Program-made: the position numbers and the translations under genes
Part shown: positions 21,785 through 34,000 of the stretch, in pieces
Layout of the letters: every line of letters starts with the position of its first letter
Numbering within the stretch: the first letter of the stretch is position 1
Notes under the pieces: model-generated
Told to the model about the DNA's origin: nothing
What the model saw: only the letters and a program-made list of their open reading frames with translations
Database searches by the model: none
Assembly: GCA_030052745.1 (NCBI GenBank)
Contig: JANBVO010000034.1
Location: forward strand, 248,001 to 312,000
Length of the DNA stretch: 64,000 nucleotides
Reading direction: 5' to 3'
DNA from: Pleurostoma richardsiae
Lineage: Eukaryota > Ascomycota > Sordariomycetes > Calosphaeriales > Pleurostomataceae

Positions 21785-23774
21785 CCTAGTTGCTGTTGTG
21801 GCTATTCAGCTGTGACAGGAAACGACGACCAGGAGAGCGTAAAGTTTCTGTCTTACAGCGCAGGTACGGGGAGGCTTAGCCACTGCAAGTGCTAGGAGAA
21901 AGTTGATAGGGCGACAGCGGTTCAATTATGCTGCGTCTACCTGTCTCGGTGTTCCGGTTATGAACGACATAAGAAAATTGCCTCATCACGAGCTCGCCGG
22001 TGGTCGGGGAGGTTGGTTGAGCTTGGCAGAGAACCACAGTAGTGGCCAGTCGGAATGTCAAGTAATCTGAACCTGACTATCGAGGGCGAGACGGCGAGAC
22101 TTTCCCAGACCGGGAGGACAAGGGTGGGGAGGTCGGCGCCGATAAATCAGAGTTTCAACGACTTGCCATGGTCAGCCAGTCAAGCAACCGTCCACTCGGT
22201 GACCATCACTCAACAGCACCCGCACACGGGAAGAGACGGCATCACGCAGCCTCAACACCACCGACTCACCACGGTCATGCGACTATATGGCCCACTTGAA
22301 TCGCTCCACCACGCTATCCTAACCACGCGAGGGCCCACGGACTCGGCGGGGGCTGTAAAACCTCCTCTCCGTGGGGAATCTGATCAGATTGATTAGATTG
22401 ATAAGTTGGCTACCTAGCCCCGGAATAGTGCCGTTAGGCTATTCTATGTGGTAGCGCAAGCCCCATATCCCACGAAGTTTTACACATTTTCGGCATCACT
22501 AAACTGTACAGGCGGCGGGCCGGACCCGTCCTGTGACTGCCTTTGGCCATCACTTCGGAAGTCCGAGCTTGGCCCGGGCTGAGAAACATGACGGCGCCGT
22601 GGGTTGGGCTTGGCTGTTGTTGCGCGAAGATATAAAAGGACGACCCTTCCGAGCCTGTGTTTCTTCATGTGTCTCCAAGCGGGGCTAATCCGAGATCCTG
22701 TTCTCGATGCCAAGACGCTCAACCTCCTTAATGGCTGTCTAGCGGTGGCAACTCGAATGTTGGCAAGCCCTCATCCCACTGATCCCAACACTATGCTCAC
22801 TAGGGCTCCCTGTGCTGCCGGCGATTCCTGGCGACTGACCAGATTGGATTGAAGGCTCGGACTCCAAGCGTCTCTTGGCAGACGTACGGTATGGAGACAA
22901 CTTCGTTATCACAACTCGGGCACCGGCATCGCATGGAAAGATATAGACGAGGCAAGGAGTACGCAAACCCCGATCTCTCCTACTAGACGAGACCATCTGA
23001 AGCACGAGGTCGGGATCTGTTAGGCACAGCCAATCGATGACCCCAACTCGTCGCGAACGTGGTGGACCGGCCGATAGGGACGGATTACCGGATATCCGGC
23101 AGCTCGTCAACCATCGACATGTCCAAGGGACATGCCATTTGGCACAGGCAGGGAAAGGCTTCTTTGTGTTCTCGCCTGCCTGCCTGTGCCCCCTGCCTGC
23201 CTCCCCGACCACGTCCTATGTCTTGTCACTCGGGTTGTAATCCAACGCATGTGGGTGATTTACCACAGGTAAGGCACTCAGTGGAATTGACTTGTTAGAA
23301 ACTTAAAATATCACGAGGTGTTGCACCACGTCTGCCGCAGAAATATGCATGCTGAATGTAGTCGAAGCATTGCCATTCTCTCTCATCGTTACTCCGAGAT
23401 ACCTGAATTTTAGTCGAACAACTGTCTAGTAGTGGAAGTTTCGGCGATTATATGGCGGCAATCGAAGGGGCTGGGTGGAACTAGTATAGATAGAATCTCG
23501 CAGGGTACATCGTCTCCAATAGTATGAGGTGTACAGAGGCAGGAATGCCAGAACTCTGTGCATCTGGAATTTACTCAAAGCACTCCAATGATTCGTCTAG
23601 ATGTGTTTGTCAACAACGTGGCGTGTGTTTTATTGTCATTGTTGACTAATTTTGAGGACTCTGATGTAGTGTGTAGTAGTAATACATGGAAAGAAGACAT
23701 TGCCTAATCCTCCAAGTTAAACCTGTGTTAGAAGCTGATAGCCAGCTGCCTTGCAACACTGGCCAAGCCCACGC
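21785..23774. other. Gene-poor region of about 2 kb
   Basis: This contains the promoter side of the BIM1-like gene and the 3' flank of the CFEM-like gene. A TATA-like box (TATAAAAGG near 22631) is not followed by a recognisable coding sequence. A CCTGCCTGCCTG-type simple repeat lies around 23178-23212. A stop-free antisense stretch at 22739-23212 has no domain. Confidence 0.35.
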
Positions 23775-24886
23775 TTAGTAGAGAGCAGCAACACCGGCAC
23801 AGGCGGCAAGGGCAGCCACGCCAAAGGGAGCCCCATAAGCGTTGGCACCGGCGGTAACCACAGAGGTGGCAGTGGCAGTCCCGTTGGAAGCTACCACGGA
23901 GGAGGCGGTGGCTACGGAGGTGACTGCAGCGGTGGTTGCAGTGAGGGTGGTCGCAGGGGCAGTGGTGGCGGCGGTGCCCGAGGTGGCAGCTGCCGAAGTA
24001 ACAGCAGCAGAAGTGGCAGCGGCGGAGCTGACACTCACGTCGGCGCAGGCGCTGTTGTAAGCCTCGTAGAAGGTAGATACATCGCTGTTGCAGCCGGAGC
24101 TAGACACAGTGAAGTCAGTATTGGATAGTCCGCTGAAGACAAGTTGTCAGGGGTCACATACGAGTACAAGCAGGCCTTGGCCTGGGTGGCGAAGTCGGCG
24201 AGACAGAAGCAGCCAGCAAGATCAGAACTAGGTTTGGCCTGTTAGCCATGGCTTGTCACCGCGCTACGGCACGGGAAACCCCTTAGAAGGACGCGGGGAA
24301 CATACGCATCGCATCCGAGGCTGGAGGCCGCAGTGGACTCGCAGGTAGCAACGCAGTCGCCAGAGGCGGCGCTGGTGGCAGCGGCAGCGGCGGAAGTAGT
24401 GGTGGCAGCCCCAGCATCCGAGGTGGCGCTGACGCTGGCGCAGGCAGAATTCACAGACTCATAGAACTCGGCAACGTAGGTCTTTCCGCAGTCAGAGCTG
24501 CAATCGAGTTGTTAGCGAGCTGCACTTCGCGGCACCACCCACTATACGGACAGGACCAAACTGACTTCTGGTAAAGGCAGGCCTTGGCAGCGGTAGCGAA
24601 GTCATCCAGGCAAAAGCAGCCAGACAGATCGGAGCTACGTCAAAAGTTGTCAGCCGTATAATACGACAGAGAGCAGGAGGTGGCTAGGCGTTCAACATAC
24701 ACATCACAACCGAGGCTGGACGCCGCAGTGGACTCACAGTCCGGGATGCAGTCACTAATCAGGGTGTTAGTATTTATCCCTGCAATCCATCTCGCCATTG
24801 TCACGAGCTAGACTCAAGCTCGGCTGCACTCACGCGTTGGCAAGCACGAGGCCGCCCAGGACGAGCACACCAGTGGAGAACTTCAT
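23775..24886 (-). CDS. GPI-type surface protein with two tandem CFEM-like domains
   Basis: Six exons (24886-24834, 24754-24701, 24634-24566, 24497-24306, 24227-24162, 24099-23775), all split in phase 2, give 252 aa. A signal peptide (MKFSTGVLVLGGLVLANA) is followed by two eight-cysteine units. Unit 1 begins DCIPDCESTAASSLGCD and contains SGCFCLDDFATAAKAC; unit 2 begins DCVATCESTAASSLGCD and contains AGCFCLADFATQAKAC. Spacing (C-x3-C-x9-C...C-x-C-x10-C...C-x15-C) follows the CFEM plan, with an Asp four residues before the CxC where CFEM haem-binders have one. The two units share intron positions, so the duplication occurred at gene level. A long Ala/Thr/Ser/Val stalk and a hydrophobic end (GVAALAACAGVAALY) suggest GPI anchoring. 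CFEM proteins often act in haem/iron uptake or adhesion. Confidence 0.82.
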
Positions 24887-25457
24887 TTTCAGTGACGGTG
24901 GAAAGACTGTGCGGTCTTGTAAAAGCGAATGAAGTAGGATGTGTCTGTGATAGAACGAGTGGAATCTGTCGGGTCTGCGCCGAGTGATGTGTGCGATATC
25001 AACTTAGGAGTAGATGACTCTGGCGAGGCCGGCGACTGATCCAAGATATACCCGTCTGCTTACCCCTGAGAATCAGCTCGCCTGGACGATCCGTCATACC
25101 TTGATGGGCCCGGTCTCCAAGCCATCGTCCCAGAGAAATGAAAGGTTTTCGCGTCGCATCGGGGAAGTCAACTCGTGCTTCGTCACCAGAGGACCCGATG
25201 CCGGATCATGCTTGAAGCCTGTGAACATATCAAGACTTCAGCCGAACAAACTATCGAGCTATCCATGTCGTCTGCTTTACCTGAACGCCATCTGTGGGGC
25301 AAATGCGAGCCTCATGGTGGACCAGCCGGCCCTACGGGGCTCTTGGCAGTCACATTGCCGGGGGCTAGACAGCTGTCGTGAAGACTCTGGCATCGCCTCG
25401 AGACCGGCTCAGCCGGCTCGCCACTGGACTCACATCTAATCAGATCATTAGTCAATC

Positions 25458-25466
25458 TTATCTGAT
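25458..25466 (-). promoter_or_regulatory. Putative SreA/SRE-type GATA site (ATCAGATAA)
   Basis: Exact match to ATCWGATAA on the minus strand, 572 bp from the left gene's ATG and 443 bp from the right gene's ATG. Role inferred only from consensus and position. Confidence 0.45.
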
Positions 25467-25583
25467 CATCGTCCGGTTGTTCCCGGATCGCTGTTCTCCA
25501 TGGCCCATGGAGAAAGCGTTCCCTGTCTTCCACTGTTCAAGAGGTGGAGCGGCAGGCAAGTCAAGTGGAACCGCGTGAGAATC

Positions 25584-25592
25584 TTATCAGAT
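25584..25592 (-). promoter_or_regulatory. Putative SreA/SRE-type GATA site (ATCTGATAA)
   Basis: Second exact ATCWGATAA match in the same divergent promoter, 118 bp from the first and in the same orientation, 317 bp before the right-hand gene. Confidence 0.45.
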
Positions 25593-25908
25593 CGAAGCCG
25601 CCCGCTTCTAGACCACAATTCCACCTCGGTGTGCCAAGACTGATAGCCCAGCTCACCAATTCCTGTCTGTCTCCTAGTCATTGAGAGTGGATATATTCCG
25701 AGGAGTGGGAGGGTGGTCGGCCGAGCTATTTCCGAGTTTCTCATGTGTCTCTCGTGATGGAGGAGGCTGGGTTGAGTGGCATGCCGCCGGGCCCCCATGG
25801 ACTACATATTCTGCTTGTCCCTTTTTCACAAGGAGTGATGTTAAGCAACTAAGCAACTTAAGCACCGATCAGCATTGTGTATCTCATCAGCTCCTCCAGT
25901 TCGCCAAG

Positions 25909-26853
25909 ATGAAGACCATCACCCTCCTCCTCGCCGCCGCCGCTTCGGCCAACGCGTGAGTCTCCAACAGGCGATCCTAAAATGACAACTGTCTCTTACT
26001 GACTCTGCGGCCCAGTCTTTCCAGCTGCATTCTCAACTGCCAGTCCCAAGAGGCTTCAACTTCGGGCTGTGATACCAACTAGTACGTTGTACAGCCCCTG
26101 ATCAGCCGGCAGACTATTCACAACGGTTACCTAGTAACACCACTACCTGCTACTGTAACAACGAGAACTTTGCGGCAAATGTCAAGGCTTGCATCTACGA
26201 GAATGGTTGTGATAGCGATGTTTCAGTCTTCTACGAGTACAGGGAGGAGTTCTGCGGCGGTGACGAGGAAGACGGCTCTGGCACTAGTGACACCAACGAG
26301 ACCATCGATGATCAGGGCGGTGTTCTCGGCTCATGCATTCTCGGTTGTCAGACTGAGGCCGCGACTTCCGCCGGCTGCTCGAGTAACTAGTATGTCATCA
26401 GCTCTCCAAGGTCTGGTGGTGATCGCGCTGACTGTGCTGTTTAGCAACAAGACCTCCTGCTACTGCGATAATGATGACTTCGCTACCGACGTAAAAGTCT
26501 GCCTTTACCAGTACGTGCTTCTGTTCAATGAGGAAACCATGTTCACTGACTAACCCGCGTCTAGGAACTGCTCGACCGAGGTCACTGTCTTCTACAACTA
26601 TCGGTCCGACATCTGTGGCGGCGATAACTCGACTGAGTATCATAACTCACTCGACGCCGGTGACGCCACCGCCGGAATTGCCTCGTCTACCGTAGCCGCT
26701 ACGGCTGCTGCTACAACTGGAGCATCTACCGCCACTGCTGGATCTGCCACTGCTTCTGCTACCGGCTCGACCTCTGGTGCGGTCCGGGAGGGCGTTGTGA
26801 TCACCTGCCTGGCCGCGGCTGTTGCCTTCGCCGTCTACGCGACCGGCCTATAA
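25909..26853 (+). CDS. GPI-type surface protein with two tandem CFEM-like domains (paralogue)
   Basis: Exons 25909-25955, 26016-26081, 26135-26389, 26445-26510 and 26565-26853 give 240 aa. A signal peptide (MKTITLLLAAAASANA) is followed by unit 1 (SSCILNCQSQEASTSGCD, YCYCNNENFAANVKAC) and unit 2 (GSCILGCQTEAATSAGC, SCYCDNDDFATDVKVC), each with eight cysteines in CFEM-like spacing. A Thr/Ala/Ser stalk and a hydrophobic C-terminus (VVITCLAAAVAFAVYATGL) suggest a GPI anchor. All introns are phase 2 and sit at the same points as in the divergent neighbour at 24886, except that the intron before the seventh cysteine of unit 1 is missing. Unlike that neighbour, there is no Asp just before the CxC (Asn/Thr/Ser instead), so haem binding of the classic type is less likely. 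N-glycosylation sequons (NTT, NKT, NCS) are frequent. Confidence 0.82.
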
Positions 26854-28085
26854 TCTTCTAAACTTCACAAGGCCATTTGAGGCACGGCAAGAGGAGTGAC
26901 GGCAGTAATGGGGGATGTCCAGGACTTTTGGCAAGCCACGTTGTTGTCCTCCTCAGAGTCAAGAATCGGCCGTGCCGTGGGTAAAGATGGAGGGGCGTGA
27001 TAAGGTGAATATGAGATAGCTTAAGAGTCCGGCCATGCGTTGAGGCTAGTCACGTAAAAAATACAACATTCTGGTCTGGCAGCAATGCCCGAACCACACA
27101 GTTCATTTACGCGTAGTATTGATTGCTTGAGTCACGCCCGCGGTGGTCCGAGTTCACGTCATGCTCATGTGAAGAGCAGGGAGCAACACCTGTTCCTTAC
27201 TTTTAACCATACAACTGTTGTAGACTCGCCCGCTATTTCTGCTGACGCATATGAGCGAGACCGTTCAATGGTGTTTCGAGACAAGGAAGTGCAGAAATGC
27301 GTGGAGACTGTTCGCCGGCCCCATGATGTTGTCACTGACCCTTCATGCGTTGGCATAGGGAGAACGTCTACGATAAGTTGACGGGGCTGTTCGAAGGCAC
27401 CTCTCCGGAAGTGCAGACAATGTCGCGATCGTATATTGCGTGAAAGGTAGGACTATGCACACGTGTGGTTGCGAGGATGTCAACTAATCGAGTTGAGGGG
27501 GTTGTTGATGACGGCGCCCTACATGAGACACCACATAATAGGCTGTCGTCCTCTGGCACCACCCGCTTTGCCTGGGCACCGCAGATCCGGAGTCTGCACT
27601 TTTGTTTCCTAGCCCCGCAGTTGTGCTGCCATCTGCGGCTCGACCAGGACTTGGGAGGGGAAAGCCACACACACACACACCCACCAGCTTTTCTTCGGTA
27701 AGTTAACTGTTAGTCTGTGAATTTACATTTTCCCGCCCCCCCAAAGTGCCCGCTCGTCCTACAAGCTCGTCCTACAGGGTGGTTTCAGATGCGGCCCATC
27801 CCACCCTCCTTTACTACTTACTGGGCAGCCAACTGCATATGGAGTAATTAAGGCAACCTCCTTTGAAGCATGTCATGTGTTACTGCCTGACAAGGCGCCC
27901 ACAACCCTGTTTTGCCCGCCCTCTTCGCACGATGCGCTCCCGCCCTCGCCCTAACCTCGACGCACTCCCCAAGTGACTACTGCCGGTGCTCCCCAGACTG
28001 CTGCTCCATCTCCAGGTCTCGCCACCGGCTTCGAATTGCCACTCTCCCTGCACGGCATCTCTCAAGCCAGGACCCGCTTACTGTA
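26854..28085. other. Intergenic, no gene recognised
   Basis: This holds the 3' flank of the CFEM-like gene and the promoter and probable leader of the C2H2-like gene. A short CA dinucleotide run lies at 27665-27680. The frame of the next gene is open upstream to 27912 but without an ATG. Confidence 0.35.
27665..27680. repeat. CA dinucleotide microsatellite
   Basis: A short uninterrupted (CA)n tract in intergenic DNA upstream of the C2H2-like gene. It could vary in length between strains. Confidence 0.6.
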
Positions 28086-30445
28086 ATGAGCTTCCCGTTA
28101 CCTGAGACCTCCGTCAACCGCAGGATCGGGATGCCGAATAGAGATGGAATCGGCACTAATTACGAAGGCGTCGTAGCCACTCACGACGGCTCTCAGAATG
28201 ATATCGGTTGCCGGGATTCGGAGTCGTGGATACCGATCGCGCTTTCCGAGTCAAACCATCGCGATGGACCTTTCCTGCTGGTCGAGAATCTCCCCCATGA
28301 CACACTCGAAGCCGACCGCTTCGCCGCGGGCTTATGGCAGCTGACTCTCCCCATCTCGAGTCTGGATCCCTACTGCAACAACTGCCTTACACCACCTCGA
28401 GCTCTTGACCGCTCCGGGGACGTTCTTCCCGGTCAGTCTCCAAGAGGTGAAATCACTGGCCACGAACATCGACTCTCCGATTTCGAACGGGAGGATTACG
28501 AGCCAAGTGAAAACAAGTCCTTGCTTTCGCTGACAAATGATAATTCATCGACTTCATCAGATTCCTTTGACCTTATCAATCTGCCAGGGAACAATGAACA
28601 CACCCCGTCTGAAGAGGACTGTGGGCCCCGATTTGGCAGCCGCCCAGACATCTCCCCATTCTTTCTACGCCTGGCAGATGATCTAGTCGTAGATAGCAGT
28701 ACATTTCATGACCAATACGGGCTTCATACGCCCGGAAGCGCCCCCGAGATCGTTGAGGACTTGGCCTCCCTATCCTCGGACGACTATCCATGGCCCACCA
28801 TTGATACCGACATACCACTAGACGTGTCCTTTCCTTCGCCGAGCGCGAAAATGATACGTATAGGCACAGCAGCTGCCCTGCATACCGGAATTCCTTGGGG
28901 TGTGTACTCGCCAAAAGGGTCAAGAAAAGGTCCTGATGCCTTGACTTCGCACTTGAGCGGGAGCTAACAACACACAGACACCGCAGCACGGATAGGTTTC
29001 GCTGAAAGCTACTCCTTGTGCTTTAGTCGTATAGGTGCTGGGGTTAGTGTCGTCATGTGCGAACAGTCGGGAAAGAATCAGCACACCTCCGACTTGAACA
29101 GCGGTGAACAGGAAAGAGAGCCTAATTCTTGTGTGTGGAGGAGCGAAGTATATAGCGGGAAAAGGAAACGAGACGATAACGAGAGCCGAAATGGAGAGAA
29201 TGGTAGAAGCCCGAAGCGGCCGGATAAGGACATAATGGGTCCTCCCAGCTTCATCGTTCGCCAGCCGCGGTTCGCTTGTCCTTTCCAGAAGCTGGATCCA
29301 GTCAACAATAAATTCTGCATGGCTCCAGGCGAACAGAACGCAGAGGGAGGAGGCGTTGGTTTTGCGAGAGTCAAGTATGTGCTCGTTCGGCAGCGTCCCG
29401 AGATACTACAGCTGACCGGTACGCTCCTTTAAGGCAACACGTCCTCCGAGTCCATGATCGCTCTGCTTATTGCTCTCATTGCTGGAAAAGGTTTGATACA
29501 GAGGAAGAGAAAATAGCCCACAGAGAACAAGGGACGTGCACAGAGTCCCGGCCACCGATAGTGACATGGCTGTCACTCTCACAGGCAGAGAGTATTAGAA
29601 CTCTCTCTAGAAGAGCCACTAATGAGGATAGGTGGTATGACCTATTTTTGGTGTTGTTCCCGGACCTCCAGCGACTCGGAATTCAGGGCGTCCGATTGAG
29701 ATATAGCCCTTGTAAGCTCGAAACTGCTCTGTTTTCTTTAACACCAAGGAGACCTGACCACAGATGCAGATTACGAACAAGCAGTGAAGTCTCCATCGAT
29801 AGTGGTAGTAGGCAGCGAAGGACAAGACCCCAAGCTGCAGCGCAAAGGATCTCCCACCAAGCAGTCCCTAAAGGCGATAGAGAACCAGGGTGTTACTTTG
29901 CCATACATTACGCCGGAAAGGTGGGAACTATGCAATTCTCCAGGTCGAGACAAGATAAACTAACAGGCCTCCTTTATTCTAGGCGTGACAAAGATGAAGC
30001 TATTACCGTCAGACCTCCCGACTTGTCCGTCGAATCCTCTATTACAAAAGCGCCCCTAGATCCTATCAAACTGTCTTCAGACCTCCTGTTCGTTGGCTCC
30101 GAGCTATCCAGTCGCGTCCCAGATCGGTCTGCCAGTCCACAAGTTGAGCTCGTTCTAGATGATCTACCGACAAGCGCTGTGAACGACCTAAGTCAGAAAA
30201 CTGAGAAACATGAGAGAAGCAATGAAGACAACAGTGCCGGAAGTATCAATAGGGGGAATCACAGCAATATCCACACCATTCAGCCAATCCAATGTGACCT
30301 TCCCCAGCTTCGGATGAGAGCTGTGCTTCTAGATGAGCTGAGGCAGAACCTCAGAATGCTCCAAAAGGACCCTAATGTGCCCATGTCCAGCCAGGATACG
30401 GTCTCGAAGTGTCGCGATATTCTCGAAAAACTAGAAGATGCCTAA
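28086..30445 (+). CDS. C2H2-like zinc-finger protein with long disordered N-terminus
   Basis: Exons 28086-28899, 28978-29374, 29434-29711, 29764-29920 and 29983-30445 give 702 aa, starting at the first in-frame ATG. The first 340 residues are polar and disordered. A basic, NLS-like patch (GKRKRDD, SPKRPDKD) precedes the module at about 370-430: RFACPFQK, then RVKQHVLRVH and YCSHCWKRFDTEEEKIAHREQGTC. This is the degenerate C2H2 pattern (CPF...KxHxxRxH...CxxCxxxF...H...C) common in filamentous fungi. A helical stretch NEDRWYDLFLVLFPDL follows directly. The tail is polar with a possible coiled coil (VLLDELRQNLRMLQKD). Likely nuclear and regulatory, but no target is known. The neighbouring gene on the opposite strand is a paralogue with introns at the same codons. 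Confidence 0.75.
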
Positions 30446-31008
30446 AATGGAATCATGCGGACTTGCCGTACAGTTAGATGCGAAGGACCGAGGACATGGG
30501 TAGGAGGTAGTCAGGGTCTGATAGGAACGGATGCTACTGTTCGATTACAGCTGATATGAGGCCGAGGATGTTGGTGGCAAGGAATAGCAATCCTACTGCC
30601 AGTCCAACAGGTCATTCGGGAATATCTTTGCTATTAGCTGCTGCGCGGCCTATTTGTTTCGTGTTGGCGAGTTTGCTGTAGCACTGCGGAGCTGGAAAAT
30701 AATATAGGCTTATGTTGAACGCGGTGAAATCTCTTCATGGTCTTCTCGGTACTATGTAGCAAAGTGCCGGGTGTTGTCTTAGTTACTTTCATGAGACTAC
30801 TTCTATATTTAAAAACGAGTGATGGAGTAAGGTCGGAAAACCAGCTAACATCGCTGGAATTGCGAGAATTTCTCCCGGCGCAGGTAGCCCAGGTTACTGC
30901 TCCAATCAATCCGTACGGAATTTGGCTTCAGTGCGCACTCAGCAGCTTAGACACGTGTAAACGGTTTCATGTTCATTAAGGGCGTGGTTAGCCTATATAG
31001 CTAGAAAT
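30446..31008. other. Tail-to-tail spacer
   Basis: Convergent 3' flanks of the two C2H2-like paralogues. AT-richer than the genes, with no supported feature inside. Confidence 0.35.
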
Positions 31009-34000
31009 TTACTCCAGGACCTGTTGCCCGAGAAGTTGCCGGAGGTTTCTATTGAGATCCAGGCATTCCTGGAGTAGTGTGTCTCTAGTTGTGGTGTAAA
31101 TAGGATTCCCGATTTTCTCCATTTTTCTTTCCAGCTTTCTAGAGATGATGCTGATTTTTGTGACCATAGTTTCGAATCGATCCTGTAGTTCATCCTTCTG
31201 CTCTCTGATAGTGTCATAGTCCATCGTTCGAATTCCAGGCTCAGACGTTGCTTGAGGTGGAATTGAAAGACTTGTCCGGGTCTCCGAGTATCGAGCATTC
31301 GTAGGTGGGCTCGAGTGCATCAACGAGGTGCTGGACACAGGTTGAGAGGCGATGGGGTTAGACAAGGACGAGGTGAGAATCGGATCATTTAGGAAAGGGA
31401 ACGGGGCTCTGTAGATGCCCTCAACCACTGGGACCGAGAACTCGTTTGCCATCGGTTCCACGTTGGTAAGTGACAGGTTGGGGTCGAGAGGAGAATCCGG
31501 GATCACAAGACCACTTATAGTGATTAGCATATGTGAAGTTTAAGGTTCAGAGAGACACGGTTAGGCACGCAAGAGCGCAGTAGGCCTATACCATACCTTG
31601 CAGTGTTCAAGTCAGTATGGGGATCCATGCTCTGCCATGGTAACGCCGGAGTTGAGATGTGTCGTGGCATCACCAAGCGTGTGAACTCAGTACCAACACT
31701 ACTCATAAAGTCGGAGGTCTGGTCGTTATCGAAATATGCCAGATTGCTACCTCCGCCATCCTTGAAGTCTGAAAGATCATCAGCCTAAGGTGGTCGTCCC
31801 ATACACCTAGTCTTCCTGAGGATGAATGCCACTTACATGGATCATATTGATGCTTGAGAGACTGGATGTCGCGATCCTCCATCCCGTCGATGATCTTTTG
31901 GAACAAGTCCCACCATTTATCTTCCTCGCTGATACAGTGGTGCTGCGGCGCCTTGATACGCGCTTCTTGCTCTGGTGTCATAATGAAGTCGGTATCGCGA
32001 GCTCTTCTGCTTTCTTGACATCTATCTCCAGGGTGATGTTTTTGGGGGTTTAATATCACCCGACATCTCTGGCATCGATGAGAAGGAGAATGGACCCGAG
32101 ATAAATGCTGTCTGTCAACCAAGAATTAGCGAAGATAACCACAAGCAGAAGACTTGCGACCATCACGTACTTCAAGCGACTGATTTTGTATGGGTTACGA
32201 CAAGAATTGGGCGTCCTTCTGTTCTCGTGGCTATGGGCTGCGTGATAGGGGCACCTGAAACGCGGACTATTTGCTTTCTCCTTGTTGCTTGCAGGGTATT
32301 GACGCTTTTGTTCCGGGGAGCTTCGCTCCCCTTCACTTTCATCTTCCTGTCCCTGCCTGCTGCGTTTAGTACCTCTGTGAAAATCATGCAGTGTGTTAGA
32401 AAGGGGAGCGGGGTTCTGAGATGACGGGAGAGGCTCAGAAGATGAGGATGGCAGACAATATGGCTGATTCCCCGATTCAGCAACATCAGAAGGGCCAGCG
32501 TCCCCATTCTCACTGCTTCTGTGTTCACCTGTCTCTGATGGCGGAAAGACAACGCAGCTCACGGAGCTGCTGTCTTCCAAACCAGTCTCGGATACTTCGT
32601 CAAGGCCTTGTTCCTCACGATCCAAGACAATCTGGATATGGGCCACTCCAATCTGTCTAAATGACACAAAAGGTCCCAGCTGGGGCCTGTCGCCTATGCC
32701 TTGAAACCCAGAAGTAGGGCGGGCAATAGAGGGAGATTCGCTTTGCCGTTTCTGTCGATTATCCAGAGATGCTATTCCTGGAGGTTGGGCTCTTGCAAAG
32801 CTAGTGACTAGGTGAGAAGCATCCATTATCTTCCTGGTCGAGTTTATGCCAGCTCCTGGAGCTTTGAGGCTGCCTGCCCCCTGGTGGTCAGGAAATACTG
32901 GTACAGACGCCATCTTTGGTGTGGATCGGCTGCTTCGCAGGGGCTTGTGTCCCAGTAGGGCGAGTGTCTCATGCTCAACCCTGACAAGCTCCTTTCGGTA
33001 TTGTTCCCCTTTCTGCTGGATCTCCTCTTGAGTATCCTCGAGGTATTCCTGAGAAGTCCACTTGTTCAAACTCGTGAGTACTTCGTCTACACCAGCATAC
33101 AACGTCTTCAAGCTCTTGTCCAGTTCATCTTCGGCGGGAAAGTCATACTGATTCGGCTCTGTGAAAGAGCTCGAGATATCAGGGCGTGCTCGGTTGGGTC
33201 TCTTTTCAGCACTTTGGCTGTCATCTTCTGGTATCGGTGGGATAGGGCTGCTCAAGGAGTCAGCGTCAGAGCCAAACAGGCCTAGTCTTGTCTTTCCATG
33301 ATTGATCAGGCATTAATAGGCACCTTAGGTGTCTTCCCGATCCAAACTCGCTCGGATCAGACCTGCAGGTCGTCGGAACAGGCGTTAAAAGCTGGTCGAT
33401 ATTGCTGAGCAGGATAGGTCGTGGAGGGTGGACAGGCTGGACTTCATCGACAGCTGAAGCGGTTGCGTCCATCTTCCCTCTAGTTGGATCTACCCATAAC
33501 ACGATCGTTAGACAAGCATGCAACTCGAATACTGCTATTCTGCCTCCCGCAGGGACATACATGGGTTTAGCCGGCGTATTACGTCTTTGCCGAGTTCCTT
33601 TGCCAGCAAGGGGAACACAAGCTCGAGAAGGTGATACCACCTATCCTCAGGACTCACACTTCCCGGAAACTTCATACTCTGAATTCTCCCGCTCTGCTCC
33701 GCTGTGAGCCATTTCTCCGGCGGCATCTCTACTTGCGAGCATAGTCCCTCCCCTTCGTGTATCCGGACTTGAGCTTCAGAATCAAACAATTGCCAGCAGT
33801 TGTGACACCGAACAAAGGAGTTATGAGCGGACAACACATGGATTCTAGGCGGCGTCAGATGTCGATAGCACGAACAACGCTGACACTTTAAGCAAACGCA
33901 CCTCGTCAACTCGAAAGTACGGAATCCATCAGGATCTTGCCTGCAGGAATCCACTTTCTCGAAAGGACACGCAAATCTGATCGCATGCTGAGTCTCGGTG

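Larger units (their letters stand above)
24887..25908. promoter_or_regulatory. Bidirectional promoter of the CFEM-like gene pair
   Basis: A 1-kb divergent spacer between two paralogous double-CFEM genes. It has several GATA cores, two of them exact ATCWGATAA matches on the minus strand (25458-25466 and 25584-25592). No convincing gene lies inside it. Shared regulation of both genes is an inference from this layout. Confidence 0.5.

Noticed and set aside
22739-23212. 157-codon minus-strand open frame
   Set aside because: Overlaps a simple CCTGCC repeat and has no domain, signal peptide or homologous feel.
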